A DNA stretch of 64,000 nucleotides from Pedobacter sp. BS3 (GCF_008274585.1 NZ_VTRT01000002.1:124001-188000), one strand, 5' to 3'; counted from the stretch's first letter, positions 1 to 11,018 are shown. The notes: generated from the letters alone by a model not told the origin. Numbers and translations are program-made.

Positions 1-42
1 CATGCACAAATACCATTTTTACCAATAGCCGTTCAACCAAAT

Positions 43-1377
43 TTACACCGTCTTCACATCTTTCGTGTCAAATTCCTCGATATCGGTAATGTAATTATTA
101 CGCACCAGGAACTCAAAAAGCGGCTTAGCCTCGTACGATACGGGCATATTTTGCGTGGTAACGATCTCATTGGTCTTTTTATTGAGATAAGGATACGCAT
201 ACAGCTTTACGTTACGGCTAAACAGATCGCTGATATAGGATAACAGCTCGTCGGTATAATTTTCGCCAAAGCTTTTAGAATCAAAGATACGTCTCAGGTT
301 GGCAATGTTAGTGGATATGCCCACACTATTCGGCTTGCACCGGGAAAGGTAACGGGCCAGCTTATGGTTACGCGAAAAGTTAGATACAATTACGTAATTA
401 CCGGTAGCGCAAAGTTCTTCGGCACGGTCGGCAAATGCCTGCAGATCGTCGTTAACGATCTCTTCTTCGTTAAGCAGGTTGCTCATCAATACTTCAATCA
501 ATACCACCAGGTTTTTATCATCTACCTGCTGTGAGCGCTTAAACTGCTCTACTGCCCGGTTAAACAGGTCAAAGTTAGGGGTAGATCTTTGCCGGTATTT
601 GGTGCGCAGTATCATCACATCCTTTTTGTACAGCACGTCTTTAGCCTGCTGAGCATTGGCATTTTTATCAAATATTGCCGCTCCCGAAAATCCTTTGGCT
701 ATGAGATACAGGTTTACCAGCCTGTCGTTAACATTTTTAAATAAATCGCCTTGTAAGCTGATCAGATCAATCTCAACCGAACCTTCCGAAAGATTATCCA
801 CCAGCGATTCTATCATAGTTTGTGTATCGTTATGGTGATAATAGGCTGCATACACCAGGTTTACGCCTAAAATACCCAGTACATTCTGCTGCAGGCTGGT
901 ATCGTTATCAAGCAGCCTGACGTGGAAAATAATTTCATTTTGAGGGCCATTTGGGGTTACCTGGAAATGAATGCCGATCCAGCCGTGAGGGTCGTTGGTT
1001 TTATTGAAGTTGAGCGTAGTAACCGTATTGGCAAATGAAAAGAATGTACAGCCACGATACTTTTCGCCAACCAGGCGCTCGGTTAGCAGGTTGTATTCAT
1101 GGTTCAGCATTTTTTGCAACCGCGATTTGCTGACATATCTTCCTGAGGTTTCTTCGCCATATATGGAATTACTAAAAACCATATCGTATGCCGAAATGGT
1201 TTTGGCAACTGTTCCTGAGGCGGCACCAGCAGTAAAAAAGTTGCGGGCAACCTCCTGCCCTGCTCCAATTTCTGCAAAAGTACCGTAGATAGGCTGGTCT
1301 AAATTTATTTTTAATGCTTTACGCTTGGTTTCAAGTATCTCTCTGGCCATGCTACTAAAATACGTTTTTGAGATCAA
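43..1377 (-). CDS. Conserved Bacteroidota protein of unknown function
   Basis: This is a 444-residue soluble protein with no signal peptide or membrane segment. Its N-terminal part (IYGTFAEIGAGQEVAR, then a Gly/Ala-rich stretch and SAYDMVFSNSIYG) is the hallmark of a large family that I recognise as conserved across Bacteroidota. The family is labelled inconsistently in databases, so I assign no activity. A second ATG nine codons in (at 1350) begins MAREILETKRKALK, which is where I recall family members starting, so the real start may be 1350. The gene stands alone. The 298 bases upstream hold two short hairpins. Confidence 0.8.
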   Translation of the reverse strand: MISKTYFSSMAREILETKRKALKINLDQPIYGTFAEIGAGQEVARNFFTAGAASGTVAKTISAYDMVFSNSIYGEETSGRYVSKSRLQKMLNHEYNLLTERLVGEKYRGCTFFSFANTVTTLNFNKTNDPHGWIGIHFQVTPNGPQNEIIFHVRLLDNDTSLQQNVLGILGVNLVYAAYYHHNDTQTMIESLVDNLSEGSVEIDLISLQGDLFKNVNDRLVNLYLIAKGFSGAAIFDKNANAQQAKDVLYKKDVMILRTKYRQRSTPNFDLFNRAVEQFKRSQQVDDKNLVVLIEVLMSNLLNEEEIVNDDLQAFADRAEELCATGNYVIVSNFSRNHKLARYLSRCKPNSVGISTNIANLRRIFDSKSFGENYTDELLSYISDLFSRNVKLYAYPYLNKKTNEIVTTQNMPVSYEAKPLFEFLVRNNYITDIEEFDTKDVKTV

Positions 1378-1401
1378 TCACAGGAAAATCTAAAAAGAAA
1401 A

Positions 1402-1467
1402 AGGGCCGAATAACAAGTATTCGACCCTACATCTACCTATGAAAAACATGCCCTTTTGGGAGGGCAT
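1402..1467. promoter_or_regulatory. Two consecutive hairpins in the 1378-1675 spacer
   Basis: Stem 1 pairs 1402-1411 with 1419-1428 (9 of 10 pairs plus a G-T). Stem 2 pairs ATGCCC at 1448-1453 with GGGCAT at 1462-1467. An ATG at 1440 opens a 34-codon reading frame through stem 2, rich in Asn, Ile, Lys and Phe, as chance ORFs in AT-rich DNA are. It could be a leader or attenuator of either flanking gene, or a small RNA. The rest of the spacer is plain AT-rich DNA. Confidence 0.35.
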
Positions 1468-1675
1468 CACAAATATAAATATAAAATCAATATTCAGCTA
1501 TTTTTTTAACAAAAAAAATTGTTCAAACTTACATTAGCAAAATCACTTGATACACAATTAGATACACAAAAACAGATCCGTATATTTTTATCCATTTGGT
1601 CTGCCGGTTCAAAATATTTGGTTTATTTCTGCTTTTTTTAAAACCAATCCGGAAAAAATCCGTTAAAAAGCTACG

Positions 1676-1927
1676 ATGGTGATTTCCCAAGATATATTGA
1701 AAAAGTTCAAAATAGAACCGGAGCTATTAACTAATGGAAAGATTAAGTACAAATTATTTAATCACTATTTTATTGAGGTGCTGGAAAAAAATGGCAGGTA
1801 TTTGTATGAAGTTTTCTGGGAAAACTGGGGCAGAAAAATTGGCTTTAGTACCGGTGAATTATTAAATGAAAATGATTTTATCTATTTTCTTGAATATACA
1901 CGTTCCTGCCACAGTTCTCATGAATAA
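1676..1927 (+). CDS. Small hypothetical protein
   Basis: This is an 83-residue ORF with a rather acidic, aromatic-rich sequence (KYKLFNHYFIEVLEKNGRYLYEVFWENWG) and no signal peptide. I do not recognise the family. Support for a real gene comes from an ATG start, a protein-like composition and a strong terminator hairpin about 100 bases downstream on the same strand. It lies ahead of pyrG but is separated from it by that terminator. Confidence 0.55.
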   Translation: MVISQDILKKFKIEPELLTNGKIKYKLFNHYFIEVLEKNGRYLYEVFWENWGRKIGFSTGELLNENDFIYFLEYTRSCHSSHE

Positions 1928-2030
1928 GTTCTCTTAGTTGTTTTTGGGTTATTCTACATTAGAGCTAAGGCCTTGCATCTGCCGTTTCAAAACATGCTTA
2001 AGGGCCGGAAAAACATTTCACATCACATTT

Positions 2031-2058
2031 GCCTGTAGTATTTGCTACAGGCTTTTTT
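2031..2058 (+). terminator. Rho-independent terminator
   Basis: GCCTGTAG (2031-2038) pairs perfectly with CTACAGGC (2045-2052) around a six-base loop and is followed by six T. It would end the transcript of the 83-aa gene before pyrG. Confidence 0.85.
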
Positions 2059-2111
2059 ATTCAACAATAAAATAATTCTCCACACCGGTATCAGGCATCA
2101 CAAAAAATCAG

Positions 2112-2119
2112 TACTTTTG
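2112..2119 (+). promoter_or_regulatory. Putative -7 box of pyrG
   Basis: TACTTTTG matches the Bacteroidota TAnnTTTG -7 element, 67 bases upstream of the pyrG ATG and downstream of the preceding terminator. No clear -33 TTG is visible. Confidence 0.4.
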
Positions 2120-2171
2120 TATCCCGTACAAAAACAAAGAACACAGGTTGAAAAAACCGTTTTTTGCTTAA

Positions 2172-3797
<1,626 letters not shown>

Positions 3798-3818
3798 TAA
3801 CGACGATAGCACTTTATA

Positions 3819-5660
3819 ATGGATAGAAATACATTCACAGGTCTCTTTTTAATCTTTATCATTCTGGTTGGCTCAACCTATTTTATCAATAAAGATTCGA
3901 AAAGCATATTAGACTCTAAAAAAACAACTACAACAAGCGCAAAAAAAGCACCACCTGTTACTAATCAAACAGTAAATGCTCCCTTAAAAATAGATTCTGC
4001 GATATTAAGTGGCCCGTTTGGAGCGGCACACAGTGGCAGCAATCAGCCGGTTGTGCTTGAAAATAAACACCTTAAAGTAAACATTAGTCCTAAAGGCGGA
4101 CGTATCGAGTCGGTTTTGTTAAAAGAATTTAAAACGTACGATCAGAAGCCATTGGTAATGTTTCATGGCGATGACAACAAATTCGGATTACTGTTCAATG
4201 CTGCAGGCATTAACATTTCTACCAACGATCTGTACTTTACACCGCTATCTGACGCACCTGTCAGCGTAAGCAACCAGGATTCAGCATCGGTTACCCTGCG
4301 GTTAACGTATGCAGAAAATCGCTATATCGACTACATTTATTCCATTAAAGGCGACAGCTACAAGGTTGATCTGACTATTGCTACCAAAGGGATGCAGGAT
4401 GTTATAGCCCCTGCACAACAACATTTAACCCTGAACTGGGAAGCTGTTTTAGAGCAAAAAGAGAAAGATATCAAAAGCGAGCACCGCTACTCTACTGCTT
4501 ATTATCACCATAAAGGTGATGAGGTTGACCATCTTGACATCAGTAAAGATGACAAGAAAGAGCTTGGCGAAGATGGCAGCATAAAATGGATATCGTTTAA
4601 ACAGCACTTTTTTTCTAATGTGCTGATAGCTAAAAGCGGTTTCAGCAAAGGCGTGCTCACCGTGAATACATTGACCCAGCCGGGAAAGGTAAAATCATTT
4701 ACGGCCAACATGGAACTTCCGTTTAACCGTCAGGATGTAAATACGTACCCGATGGAGTTTTATTTTGGCCCCAACAAATTCAGCGTATTAAAGCAGCAGG
4801 GATACGATTTAGAGAAGCAGATCGACATGGGATACTGGCCGTTGAAATATGTTAATCGTTTCATCGTATTGCCAGTTTTCAACCTGCTGGAAACCTTTAA
4901 CTGGAGCTATGGCCTGATCATCCTGGTACTTACTATCCTGCTTAAGCTGGTATTATCGCCATTAACGTACAAATCGTATCTATCGATGGCCAAAATGCGG
5001 GTTTTGAAACCTGAAATGGACGAAATAAAAGCCAAGGTTGGCGAGGATAATCCAACACTTCTACAGCAGGAATACCTCAAACTGTATAAAAAAGCCGGGG
5101 TAAATCCGTTAGGCGGTTGTATCCCTATGTTATTGCAGCTACCCATCGTAATGGCTTTCTTCTTCTTCTTCCCTAACCTGTTTGAATTAAGGCAGGAAAG
5201 CTTTTTATGGATGAAGGACCTTTCAACTTACGATGCGCTGATCACATTTCCCACCATACCGGTGCTGAATATGAACCATATCAGCCTGATGTGTATCCTG
5301 ATGACCATTTCAACACTGATATATACCTATTTTAATAACCAGATATCAGGTGCAACCGGACAGATGAAATACATAGGTTATATCTCTCCTATTGTATTCT
5401 TCGGAATTCTGAACAGCTATCCTTCCGGTTTGAACTATTATTATTTCCTAGCCAACATGTTAACTTTTGGTCAGCAGTTTCTTATCCGCCAGATGGTGAA
5501 CGATGAGAAGATACATGCCCGGATACAGGAAAATAAGAAGAAACCGGAAAGCGCTAAAAAGAAATCAGGTTTCCAGAAACGTATGGAAGATTACATGCGC
5601 CAGCAGCAGCAGAAAGGCCAGGCAGCCACCAAGCCTGCTACCGGCGGAAAAAAGAAATAA
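3819..5660 (+). CDS. yidC: Membrane protein insertase YidC
   Basis: YidC inserts and folds inner-membrane proteins, alone or with SecYEG. The 613-residue protein has the Gram-negative layout: an N-terminal membrane anchor (about 5-22), a large periplasmic beta-supersandwich domain (about 75-345) and a C-terminal 60KD_IMP core with about five membrane segments (WSYGLIILVLTILLKLV onward), including the NPLGGCIPMLLQLPI stretch between segments. The tail is very Lys/Gln rich, as expected for ribosome contact. It sits 21 bases after pyrG and is followed by a strong terminator at 5686-5720. Confidence 0.97.
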   Translation: MDRNTFTGLFLIFIILVGSTYFINKDSKSILDSKKTTTTSAKKAPPVTNQTVNAPLKIDSAILSGPFGAAHSGSNQPVVLENKHLKVNISPKGGRIESVLLKEFKTYDQKPLVMFHGDDNKFGLLFNAAGINISTNDLYFTPLSDAPVSVSNQDSASVTLRLTYAENRYIDYIYSIKGDSYKVDLTIATKGMQDVIAPAQQHLTLNWEAVLEQKEKDIKSEHRYSTAYYHHKGDEVDHLDISKDDKKELGEDGSIKWISFKQHFFSNVLIAKSGFSKGVLTVNTLTQPGKVKSFTANMELPFNRQDVNTYPMEFYFGPNKFSVLKQQGYDLEKQIDMGYWPLKYVNRFIVLPVFNLLETFNWSYGLIILVLTILLKLVLSPLTYKSYLSMAKMRVLKPEMDEIKAKVGEDNPTLLQQEYLKLYKKAGVNPLGGCIPMLLQLPIVMAFFFFFPNLFELRQESFLWMKDLSTYDALITFPTIPVLNMNHISLMCILMTISTLIYTYFNNQISGATGQMKYIGYISPIVFFGILNSYPSGLNYYYFLANMLTFGQQFLIRQMVNDEKIHARIQENKKKPESAKKKSGFQKRMEDYMRQQQQKGQAATKPATGGKKK

Positions 5661-5685
5661 CAATCAATAAAATTGTACAACTTAA

Positions 5686-5720
5686 CGCTGACAGGGTTTT
5701 GAACCTTGTCAGCGTTTTTT
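5686..5720 (+). terminator. Terminator after yidC
   Basis: CGCTGACAGG (5686-5695) pairs with CCTTGTCAGCG (5704-5714) with one mismatch or wobble and is followed by six T. It ends the pyrG-yidC transcript. Confidence 0.85.
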
Positions 5721-5783
5721 ATTTATGTAATTCAATGGCGCTAAGCTCCGGCTTAGTGGTTGTTTCTTCAAAGCCTCCAAGCC

Positions 5784-5840
5784 AAGCTTCGTGTCTTCAC
5801 GAAGCTTTTCCCATACCGGTTCGTGAAGACACAAACCGGG
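5784..5840. repeat. Inverted repeats containing GTGTCTTCACGA
   Basis: AAGCTTCGTG (5784-5793) and CACGAAGCTT (5798-5807) form a perfect 10-bp hairpin with a TCTT loop. Just downstream, 5813-5832 reads ATACCGG then CGTGAAGACAC, the inverse of the first motif. The same ATACCGG plus CGTGAAGACAC pair recurs at 48404-48422, so this is a dispersed repeat. Confidence 0.6.
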
Positions 5841-5858
5841 GGCATTAGAACATATCCG

Positions 5859-7094
5859 CTATGGATCTAACGGGTCTATCGGGTTGGCCTGCAATACGGT
5901 AACTACAGGATAAAACGCATTCTCAGTGGCCGAAACCTGTTTTAAATCCCGGTAAGGAACATAACCAAGCTCCTTTACACCGCGTTTTGCCATTTTCAGG
6001 ATATAATTATTTTGTGATACATCGGTCACTGTTAGCACCGGTTTATCGGCAGGAATGCCAAAGCGATAGATCATACGGCCTACGTTACGCATATTGGTGG
6101 TGGTATGCCGGGCATGAGGTTCTATAAAAACAGCATCGGCGGGTACGTGCAGTTTATCTACCAGGTATTTTTTCATTTCAACGGCTTCGCAAAATGGTGT
6201 TTTGTTGGGATGTACATGCCCGCCCGAAACCACAATAAACGGAGCCAGGCCTTTTTTGTATTGTGCTGCTGCACTATCGCAACGCACAGCGCCTCCCGGA
6301 TCAAGGCTTACTCCCTGCTCTTCCGGCCCAAGTCCCGGAACCAGGATCAGGCTGTATGGATATTTTTTCCAGTTTGTGCTTTTAAGCTTTTTGCAGGGCT
6401 GCTCATTCAACCCCGCGTTAAGCGGTTCATAGCGGGCAGCTTCATCCCTATCGTTTAACCGTAATACCTTTACAGAAAACAACAATGGAACTGTATAAAA
6501 CGTTCCGGCGCTATTGGCGCTCAATTGCTTTAATGAAGCGGTCAGTTGCTCTCTATACTGCTTATCGCCCGGCGAAAAGCTAATAGAATCAATTTTCGGA
6601 TAGCGTGGCTTCTTCCCGCTTACATACACATCAAAAAGATTATTTAACCCTTCGGCTGCGTTGTACCAGGCTTTTCTTAAAAAGGCAGTATCGGCAAGCG
6701 ATGTATAATTATTGTAATATCCGCCTGATCGCAATGTTGATACCAGCGTTTTAAACAACTTTTGCGTTTGATACAATTTAATAAGCTCATCACCTGCCTG
6801 TACAATTTCGGGCTGACTAAACTTCACTTTTTCGGTATAACAGGCTGCATCAGGGCAATTTTTTATGGCCTGACGGATACGGTCAAGCTGTTCTGACCTG
6901 ATGCGCTGAAGAATGGCATCATTGTTAAGTATTTTTCCATATCCACCGGTTTCTAACACATGCAGGATATAAAAATTCTTCTCGATCAGGACTTCGTCCC
7001 TTGTGCCGGGCATCTGGGCAGCCCGGCCGGTAAAACCTGCGTTTACAAACAGTAAAAACAGGCATAATCGTAAAAAACGTAAGTTATGTTTCAT
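5859..7094 (-). CDS. YdcF/DUF218-family protein, exported
   Basis: The 411-residue protein starts with a signal peptide (about 1-26, ending GFTGRAAQ). The C-terminal half (about 230-390) has the DUF218/YdcF fold: LILVPGLGP, an IVVSGGHV loop, then EPHARHTTTNMRNV and LTVTDVSQNNYIL. YdcF-type proteins are nucleotide-binding or envelope-linked proteins of unsettled function. The first 200 residues are helical and I do not recognise them. It is alone on this strand and converges on yidC, with a repeat between. Confidence 0.8.
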   Translation of the reverse strand: MKHNLRFLRLCLFLLFVNAGFTGRAAQMPGTRDEVLIEKNFYILHVLETGGYGKILNNDAILQRIRSEQLDRIRQAIKNCPDAACYTEKVKFSQPEIVQAGDELIKLYQTQKLFKTLVSTLRSGGYYNNYTSLADTAFLRKAWYNAAEGLNNLFDVYVSGKKPRYPKIDSISFSPGDKQYREQLTASLKQLSANSAGTFYTVPLLFSVKVLRLNDRDEAARYEPLNAGLNEQPCKKLKSTNWKKYPYSLILVPGLGPEEQGVSLDPGGAVRCDSAAAQYKKGLAPFIVVSGGHVHPNKTPFCEAVEMKKYLVDKLHVPADAVFIEPHARHTTTNMRNVGRMIYRFGIPADKPVLTVTDVSQNNYILKMAKRGVKELGYVPYRDLKQVSATENAFYPVVTVLQANPIDPLDP

Positions 7095-7162
7095 CCTACC
7101 AAGATAGTGGATTATCGCCTATGATGGATTACCAATCGTAAATTTTACAGTTTGAGCCGCGT

Positions 7163-9490
7163 TCAGGCTTGTTCATCTGATGTGTAAAGTTCAATTTGCT
7201 CGGCCCTGGATACAATATCTTTAATAATAGTATCCATTTCCAGCGCTGAGACCAGGATATGTTGCAGCAATTCATCCTGGTTAATATCGGTACCGCGACA
7301 ATTTTTGAGAATATCGATCAAGCCCATGATCCTGGCCAGCGGCGCCCTGACCACGTGTGATTGTATCCAGCCAATTTCCTGCAACCTGGCATTCTGTTTT
7401 TCTATTGCCCGGATATAATTTAACCGTTCTGTAATGTTAGTGGCTAAAACCACACTGGCATTTCTGCCTTTGTATGGCAACGGATTGGTTTGTATATCAA
7501 CGTGTATCAGCTCTCCACTTTTTTTACGATGCACATAAACGCCATGATAAAAGATACCGGATTGCTGCTTTTTAGAAAGCCCGATGGCATCTAACATCTT
7601 CTGCCGCTCTTCGGGAGGCCGGATAGCCAATACATCCATCGATAGAAATTCTTCACGGCTATAGCCATATTGCTTGATGGCTGCCGTGTTAACATCCAGG
7701 AACATATACGTATCCAGATCGTAAACCCACATGGGTTGCGGACTTGAGTGAAACAGGTCACTGTATCTTTTTTCAGATTCGGCCAGCTCAAGTACTTTTT
7801 TTGCCCGCTCATTTTCAGCTTCTTTTTTATCTGAAATATCCAGGCCAATGCATTGTATCTCAGATGGTTTTCCGTCCGGAGTGGTAAGGCCTATAAAATG
7901 CCACAGGGTTGCCCGGATACCATCGTCTTTGATCTTATCCAATTCTACCTCATAAACTGTATTGGGATTGGCAACACAGTTATTTACTGTTTCTATTACC
8001 CGTTGATGATGATGAGGCAGAATGGTTAACAACGCGTTTACGCCGGTAAAATCCTCCTTATTGAAAAACCGGCTGAAATCTGCTATGTATTTTTTATTGG
8101 CATACGTGTAATTACCGGTCAGATCCATGCGGATAACATAATTGGTTTGGGCGTCTACCAGGTTTCTGAGCCGGGTTTCGCTGGCCAGCAACTTTTCCTG
8201 TATCTTTTTACTCTCGGTAATATCCAGGCAGGCGCCGATCATTTTGGCTGGTTTTCCATGTTCATCAAGCAACAACCGCCCCCATGATTTAAGATGCCTG
8301 ATGCTGCCATCCGGGCGAACAATGCGCTCTTCAAATCCGACATCCCGGTGGTCTTTCAGTATTTTAGTGATATAACCTGACACGCGTTGGCGGTCGTCTG
8401 CATGAAGCAGTTCGAGGTAACCCTCATAAGTGGCCTTAAATGTGTTCCGGTCTACACCGTAAATCTCAAAAAGCTCATCAGACCAGGTAACTTCATTGGT
8501 TTTTATATCCCAAGCCCAATTTCCGAAATGTGCCAGCTCCTGCCCCTGCTTCATTAAAAACGAAGTTTCTTTCAGCAATTCTGAATTTTGCCTGTTCTCC
8601 AGAATGATCTTTAGGATGGCAGCGGTTCTGTCAATGGCTTTTAATTCATCTTCATCCGGTTTTCTTACAGTTTGATAATACATGGCCAGCGTAGCCATTA
8701 CTTCGCCCTGAGCATTAATAACAGGCGTAGACCAGCAGGCAAGCAGATTATGTTGTAGCGCCAGATGCTTACACTGGGCCCAGCGAATATCTGTGGCAAT
8801 ATCACTTACAATGACTTGCTTTTTAAGAAAGGCGGCCGTTCCACATGAACCTGCATGCTCGCCAATGGGTATATTATCAATACTATTTTCAAAGGCTTTA
8901 GGTAATGATACAGAAGCCCAGTTGTTAATATATCCATTGTTTACTTTTAAAACGGAACACTGCATTCCCGGAAAAATGCGTTCAAGCCCTTCAATATAAC
9001 GGGTTAATACGGTTTTAGAGACATTGTTTTGTGAATTGAGCTCAAGCACAATGCGTTCCAGGTGCTCCAGATCAGTTATACGGGTAAATTTCGTATGTGA
9101 TACGGTATGGCTTTCACTACAGTCAGCGTTTTGCAGGGTGCATAAAATATACTTAATTGTTTGGTTTTTATTGAGAATGGGAGTGCTAACGAGCTCAAAG
9201 CATCGGCTTTCCGTATGCGCAGCCATTTCTTGCAGCCTGGTTTTGGCTGCTGCTTTTTTACGAATTGTTTTTTCAAGCGATTCCCGGATGGCTGCTTCAT
9301 CACCGGTCACCAGGTCAGAAAATCCGTTCAGGAAACTTTGCTGCAGCAAGTCACCCCGCGGCTTTCCGCATAATGCTGCAAAGGCGCTGTTCGCATCAAT
9401 GATAGTGAATTGGGGGGAATCTACCTGCACAAGCACCGTGGGTACTGGCGAAACATTGAATACCTCAGAAAAGTAATCATCGATTACCAT
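7163..9490 (-). CDS. PAS/GAF multi-sensor protein with HisKA-like helices but no ATPase domain
   Basis: This 775-residue cytosolic sensor has an N-terminal PAS (about 10-120), a GAF (about 135-300), then three more PAS domains (about 310-440, 450-565, 575-690). The last 80 residues (IQSHVVRAPLARIMGLIDIL and following helices) look like a HisKA dimerisation/phosphoacceptor hairpin, with His in QSHVVRAP. The protein stops there, with no HATPase_c N, G1 or G2 boxes. It cannot autophosphorylate alone, so it may be phosphorylated in trans or act as a signalling adaptor. No response regulator or kinase lies next to it. Downstream sequence shows no remnant of a lost ATPase domain, so this looks like a designed end. 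Confidence 0.8.
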   Translation of the reverse strand: MVIDDYFSEVFNVSPVPTVLVQVDSPQFTIIDANSAFAALCGKPRGDLLQQSFLNGFSDLVTGDEAAIRESLEKTIRKKAAAKTRLQEMAAHTESRCFELVSTPILNKNQTIKYILCTLQNADCSESHTVSHTKFTRITDLEHLERIVLELNSQNNVSKTVLTRYIEGLERIFPGMQCSVLKVNNGYINNWASVSLPKAFENSIDNIPIGEHAGSCGTAAFLKKQVIVSDIATDIRWAQCKHLALQHNLLACWSTPVINAQGEVMATLAMYYQTVRKPDEDELKAIDRTAAILKIILENRQNSELLKETSFLMKQGQELAHFGNWAWDIKTNEVTWSDELFEIYGVDRNTFKATYEGYLELLHADDRQRVSGYITKILKDHRDVGFEERIVRPDGSIRHLKSWGRLLLDEHGKPAKMIGACLDITESKKIQEKLLASETRLRNLVDAQTNYVIRMDLTGNYTYANKKYIADFSRFFNKEDFTGVNALLTILPHHHQRVIETVNNCVANPNTVYEVELDKIKDDGIRATLWHFIGLTTPDGKPSEIQCIGLDISDKKEAENERAKKVLELAESEKRYSDLFHSSPQPMWVYDLDTYMFLDVNTAAIKQYGYSREEFLSMDVLAIRPPEERQKMLDAIGLSKKQQSGIFYHGVYVHRKKSGELIHVDIQTNPLPYKGRNASVVLATNITERLNYIRAIEKQNARLQEIGWIQSHVVRAPLARIMGLIDILKNCRGTDINQDELLQHILVSALEMDTIIKDIVSRAEQIELYTSDEQA

Positions 9491-9689
9491 AATTGCTTAA
9501 GCTATTTGTTTACATCTGAAGAGCATTAAAAACGCGTTATATATTATATTCACGCTACTCAAACCGCGGTATTTAGCAACTAAAATACTGATTTGATAAC
9601 ACAATACAAACAATACAAAATACGGTAAATTTGTTTTATTGCCTGATAATCAAATAAATATTGTTTGATACAACGAGCCTGATATTAAG

Positions 9690-10526
9690 CTAATCATTTA
9701 TCAATGATTGATGCTTCGCTGTTACCGTTTTACCAAAAAATATACTGGCTTTTTCATTGAAATCGTCCACAGAGCCGGTGGTAAAAAATTCAGTAGTACC
9801 GTTTTTACTGCATAAGGCATCTATTTCAGGATGCCGATGCAGATAATTCTTCAGGCTTTTAGCCACAATATCGGCTTGTGATACGATACGGATCTCCGGC
9901 GAAACATATTTCCTGATCTTTTCGATCAATAAAGGATAATGCGTACAGCCCAGTATCAGGGTGTCGATATCCGGCGATTGCCGCATCAGCTCATCCAGGT
10001 ATTTCTTTACAAAGTAATCAGCCCCATCGCTTTCATGCTCATTGCTTTCTACCAACGGAACCCATAAGGGGCAAGCCTGCTGAAAAACGTGTATATCCGG
10101 ATAAAACTTGTTGATCTCGATCGGGTACGAATGCGATGCAACCGTTCCGTTAGTGGCCAGGATACCAATATTCCGCGTACGGGTAAATTCACCGGCCCGC
10201 TCCGTTGTAGGTCGTATTACGCCTAAAACCCGGCGAACATCCTTAAACTCCGGAAGATTTTTTTGCTGTATGGTGCGTAATGCCTTGGCCGAAGCGGTGT
10301 TACACGCCAGTATGATCAGGCGGCAGCCTTTATTAAATAAGTGATTTACACATTCCAGCGTGTATTGATATACAGTTTCAAAAGAACGTATCCCGTAAGG
10401 AACACGGGCATTATCGCCCAGGTAGATATAATCATATTGGGGTAATTCTTTAATGATCTCCTTAAAAACGGTCAGGCCGCCATAGCCTGAGTCAAAAACC
10501 CCGATGGGGCCAGCCTGCTCTGCCAT
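9690..10526 (-). CDS. murI: Glutamate racemase
   Basis: Glutamate racemase interconverts L- and D-glutamate to supply D-Glu for peptidoglycan. The 278 residues are of normal length. The N-terminus reads IGVFDSGYGGLTV. The two catalytic cysteines are Cys75 in ILACNTASA and Cys194 in ILGCTHYPLL, both intact. Its ATG directly abuts the stop codon of the upstream yciI-like gene, so the two are co-transcribed, probably with the 50-aa membrane protein ahead. Confidence 0.97.
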   Translation of the reverse strand: MAEQAGPIGVFDSGYGGLTVFKEIIKELPQYDYIYLGDNARVPYGIRSFETVYQYTLECVNHLFNKGCRLIILACNTASAKALRTIQQKNLPEFKDVRRVLGVIRPTTERAGEFTRTRNIGILATNGTVASHSYPIEINKFYPDIHVFQQACPLWVPLVESNEHESDGADYFVKKYLDELMRQSPDIDTLILGCTHYPLLIEKIRKYVSPEIRIVSQADIVAKSLKNYLHRHPEIDALCSKNGTTEFFTTGSVDDFNEKASIFFGKTVTAKHQSLIND

Positions 10527-10817
10527 TTAAATATCGGCTAATTTTAACGGATGCACTTCAATGTTATCCCACACCCGCATTAATACATAAGGCTCGGCTT
10601 CCAGCCAGTCTCTCAACTCTTCCGGTGTTTCAAACTGTACAATTACCGTCGAACCGATCATCTGCTCGTGATTATCCAACAAGGCGCCGGCAAAAACCAG
10701 GTTACCATTGGCTTTCAGCGCTTTAAGCTTATCCATGTGTAACGGACGGGCTTTCAGTCTCCTGTCGGGAGCCTGGGCATCCTTATGATCTAAGGCATAA
10801 ACAATATATTGATCCAT
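10527..10817 (-). CDS. YciI-family protein
   Basis: This 96-residue protein has the YciI/YCII-related ferredoxin-like fold: an N-terminal YIVYALDHKD strand, the R(A/P)LHMDKLKAL helix with the conserved His, LVFAGALLDN, and the C-terminal DWLEAEPYV helix. YciI proteins are small cytosolic proteins with an Asp-His motif and no settled general function. It is encoded immediately upstream of murI with no intergenic base between stop and start. Confidence 0.85.
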   Translation of the reverse strand: MDQYIVYALDHKDAQAPDRRLKARPLHMDKLKALKANGNLVFAGALLDNHEQMIGSTVIVQFETPEELRDWLEAEPYVLMRVWDNIEVHPLKLADI

Positions 10818-10822
10818 AACTG

Positions 10823-10975
10823 TTAAATTACTTCTACAAGCAAATAGGCCCAGCCCGCAATGAGCAATATGCCTATAGCAAATTTAATCCATGTTTTTTG
10901 TTTTTGCGTTAGAAACTTAAAATAATAACTGCCAACAACACCTATAGCAGCAAAAACAAAGGGTATTAAACGCAT
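10823..10975 (-). CDS. Small two-helix membrane protein (50 aa)
   Basis: An ATG at 10975 opens a 50-codon frame with two hydrophobic segments (IPFVFAAIGVVGSYYF and FAIGILLIAGWAYLLV) joined by a basic turn (LTQKQKTWIK), ending at a TAA only five bases before the yciI-like start. The regular transmembrane pattern and the tight position at the head of the yciI-murI unit argue for a real gene. I do not recognise a named family. Confidence 0.6.
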   Translation of the reverse strand: MRLIPFVFAAIGVVGSYYFKFLTQKQKTWIKFAIGILLIAGWAYLLVEVI

Positions 10976-10983
10976 GGGGTAAG

Positions 10984-11018
10984 TAAAAAGTTAAAAGTAA
11001 GAAGTTAAAAGTTAAACG
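10984..11018. repeat. Heptamer tandem array (TTAAAAG type)
   Basis: Five consecutive 7-bp units: TAAAAAG, TTAAAAG, TAAGAAG, TTAAAAG, TTAAACG. It lies in the spacer between the divergent 50-aa gene and the DUF4403 gene. See the finding on heptamer arrays. Confidence 0.7.

Noticed and set aside
43..1377. Annotation as a TonB-dependent receptor or nucleotidyltransferase
   Set aside because: There is no signal peptide, plug or barrel, and I see no nucleotidyltransferase motif, so I leave the function open.
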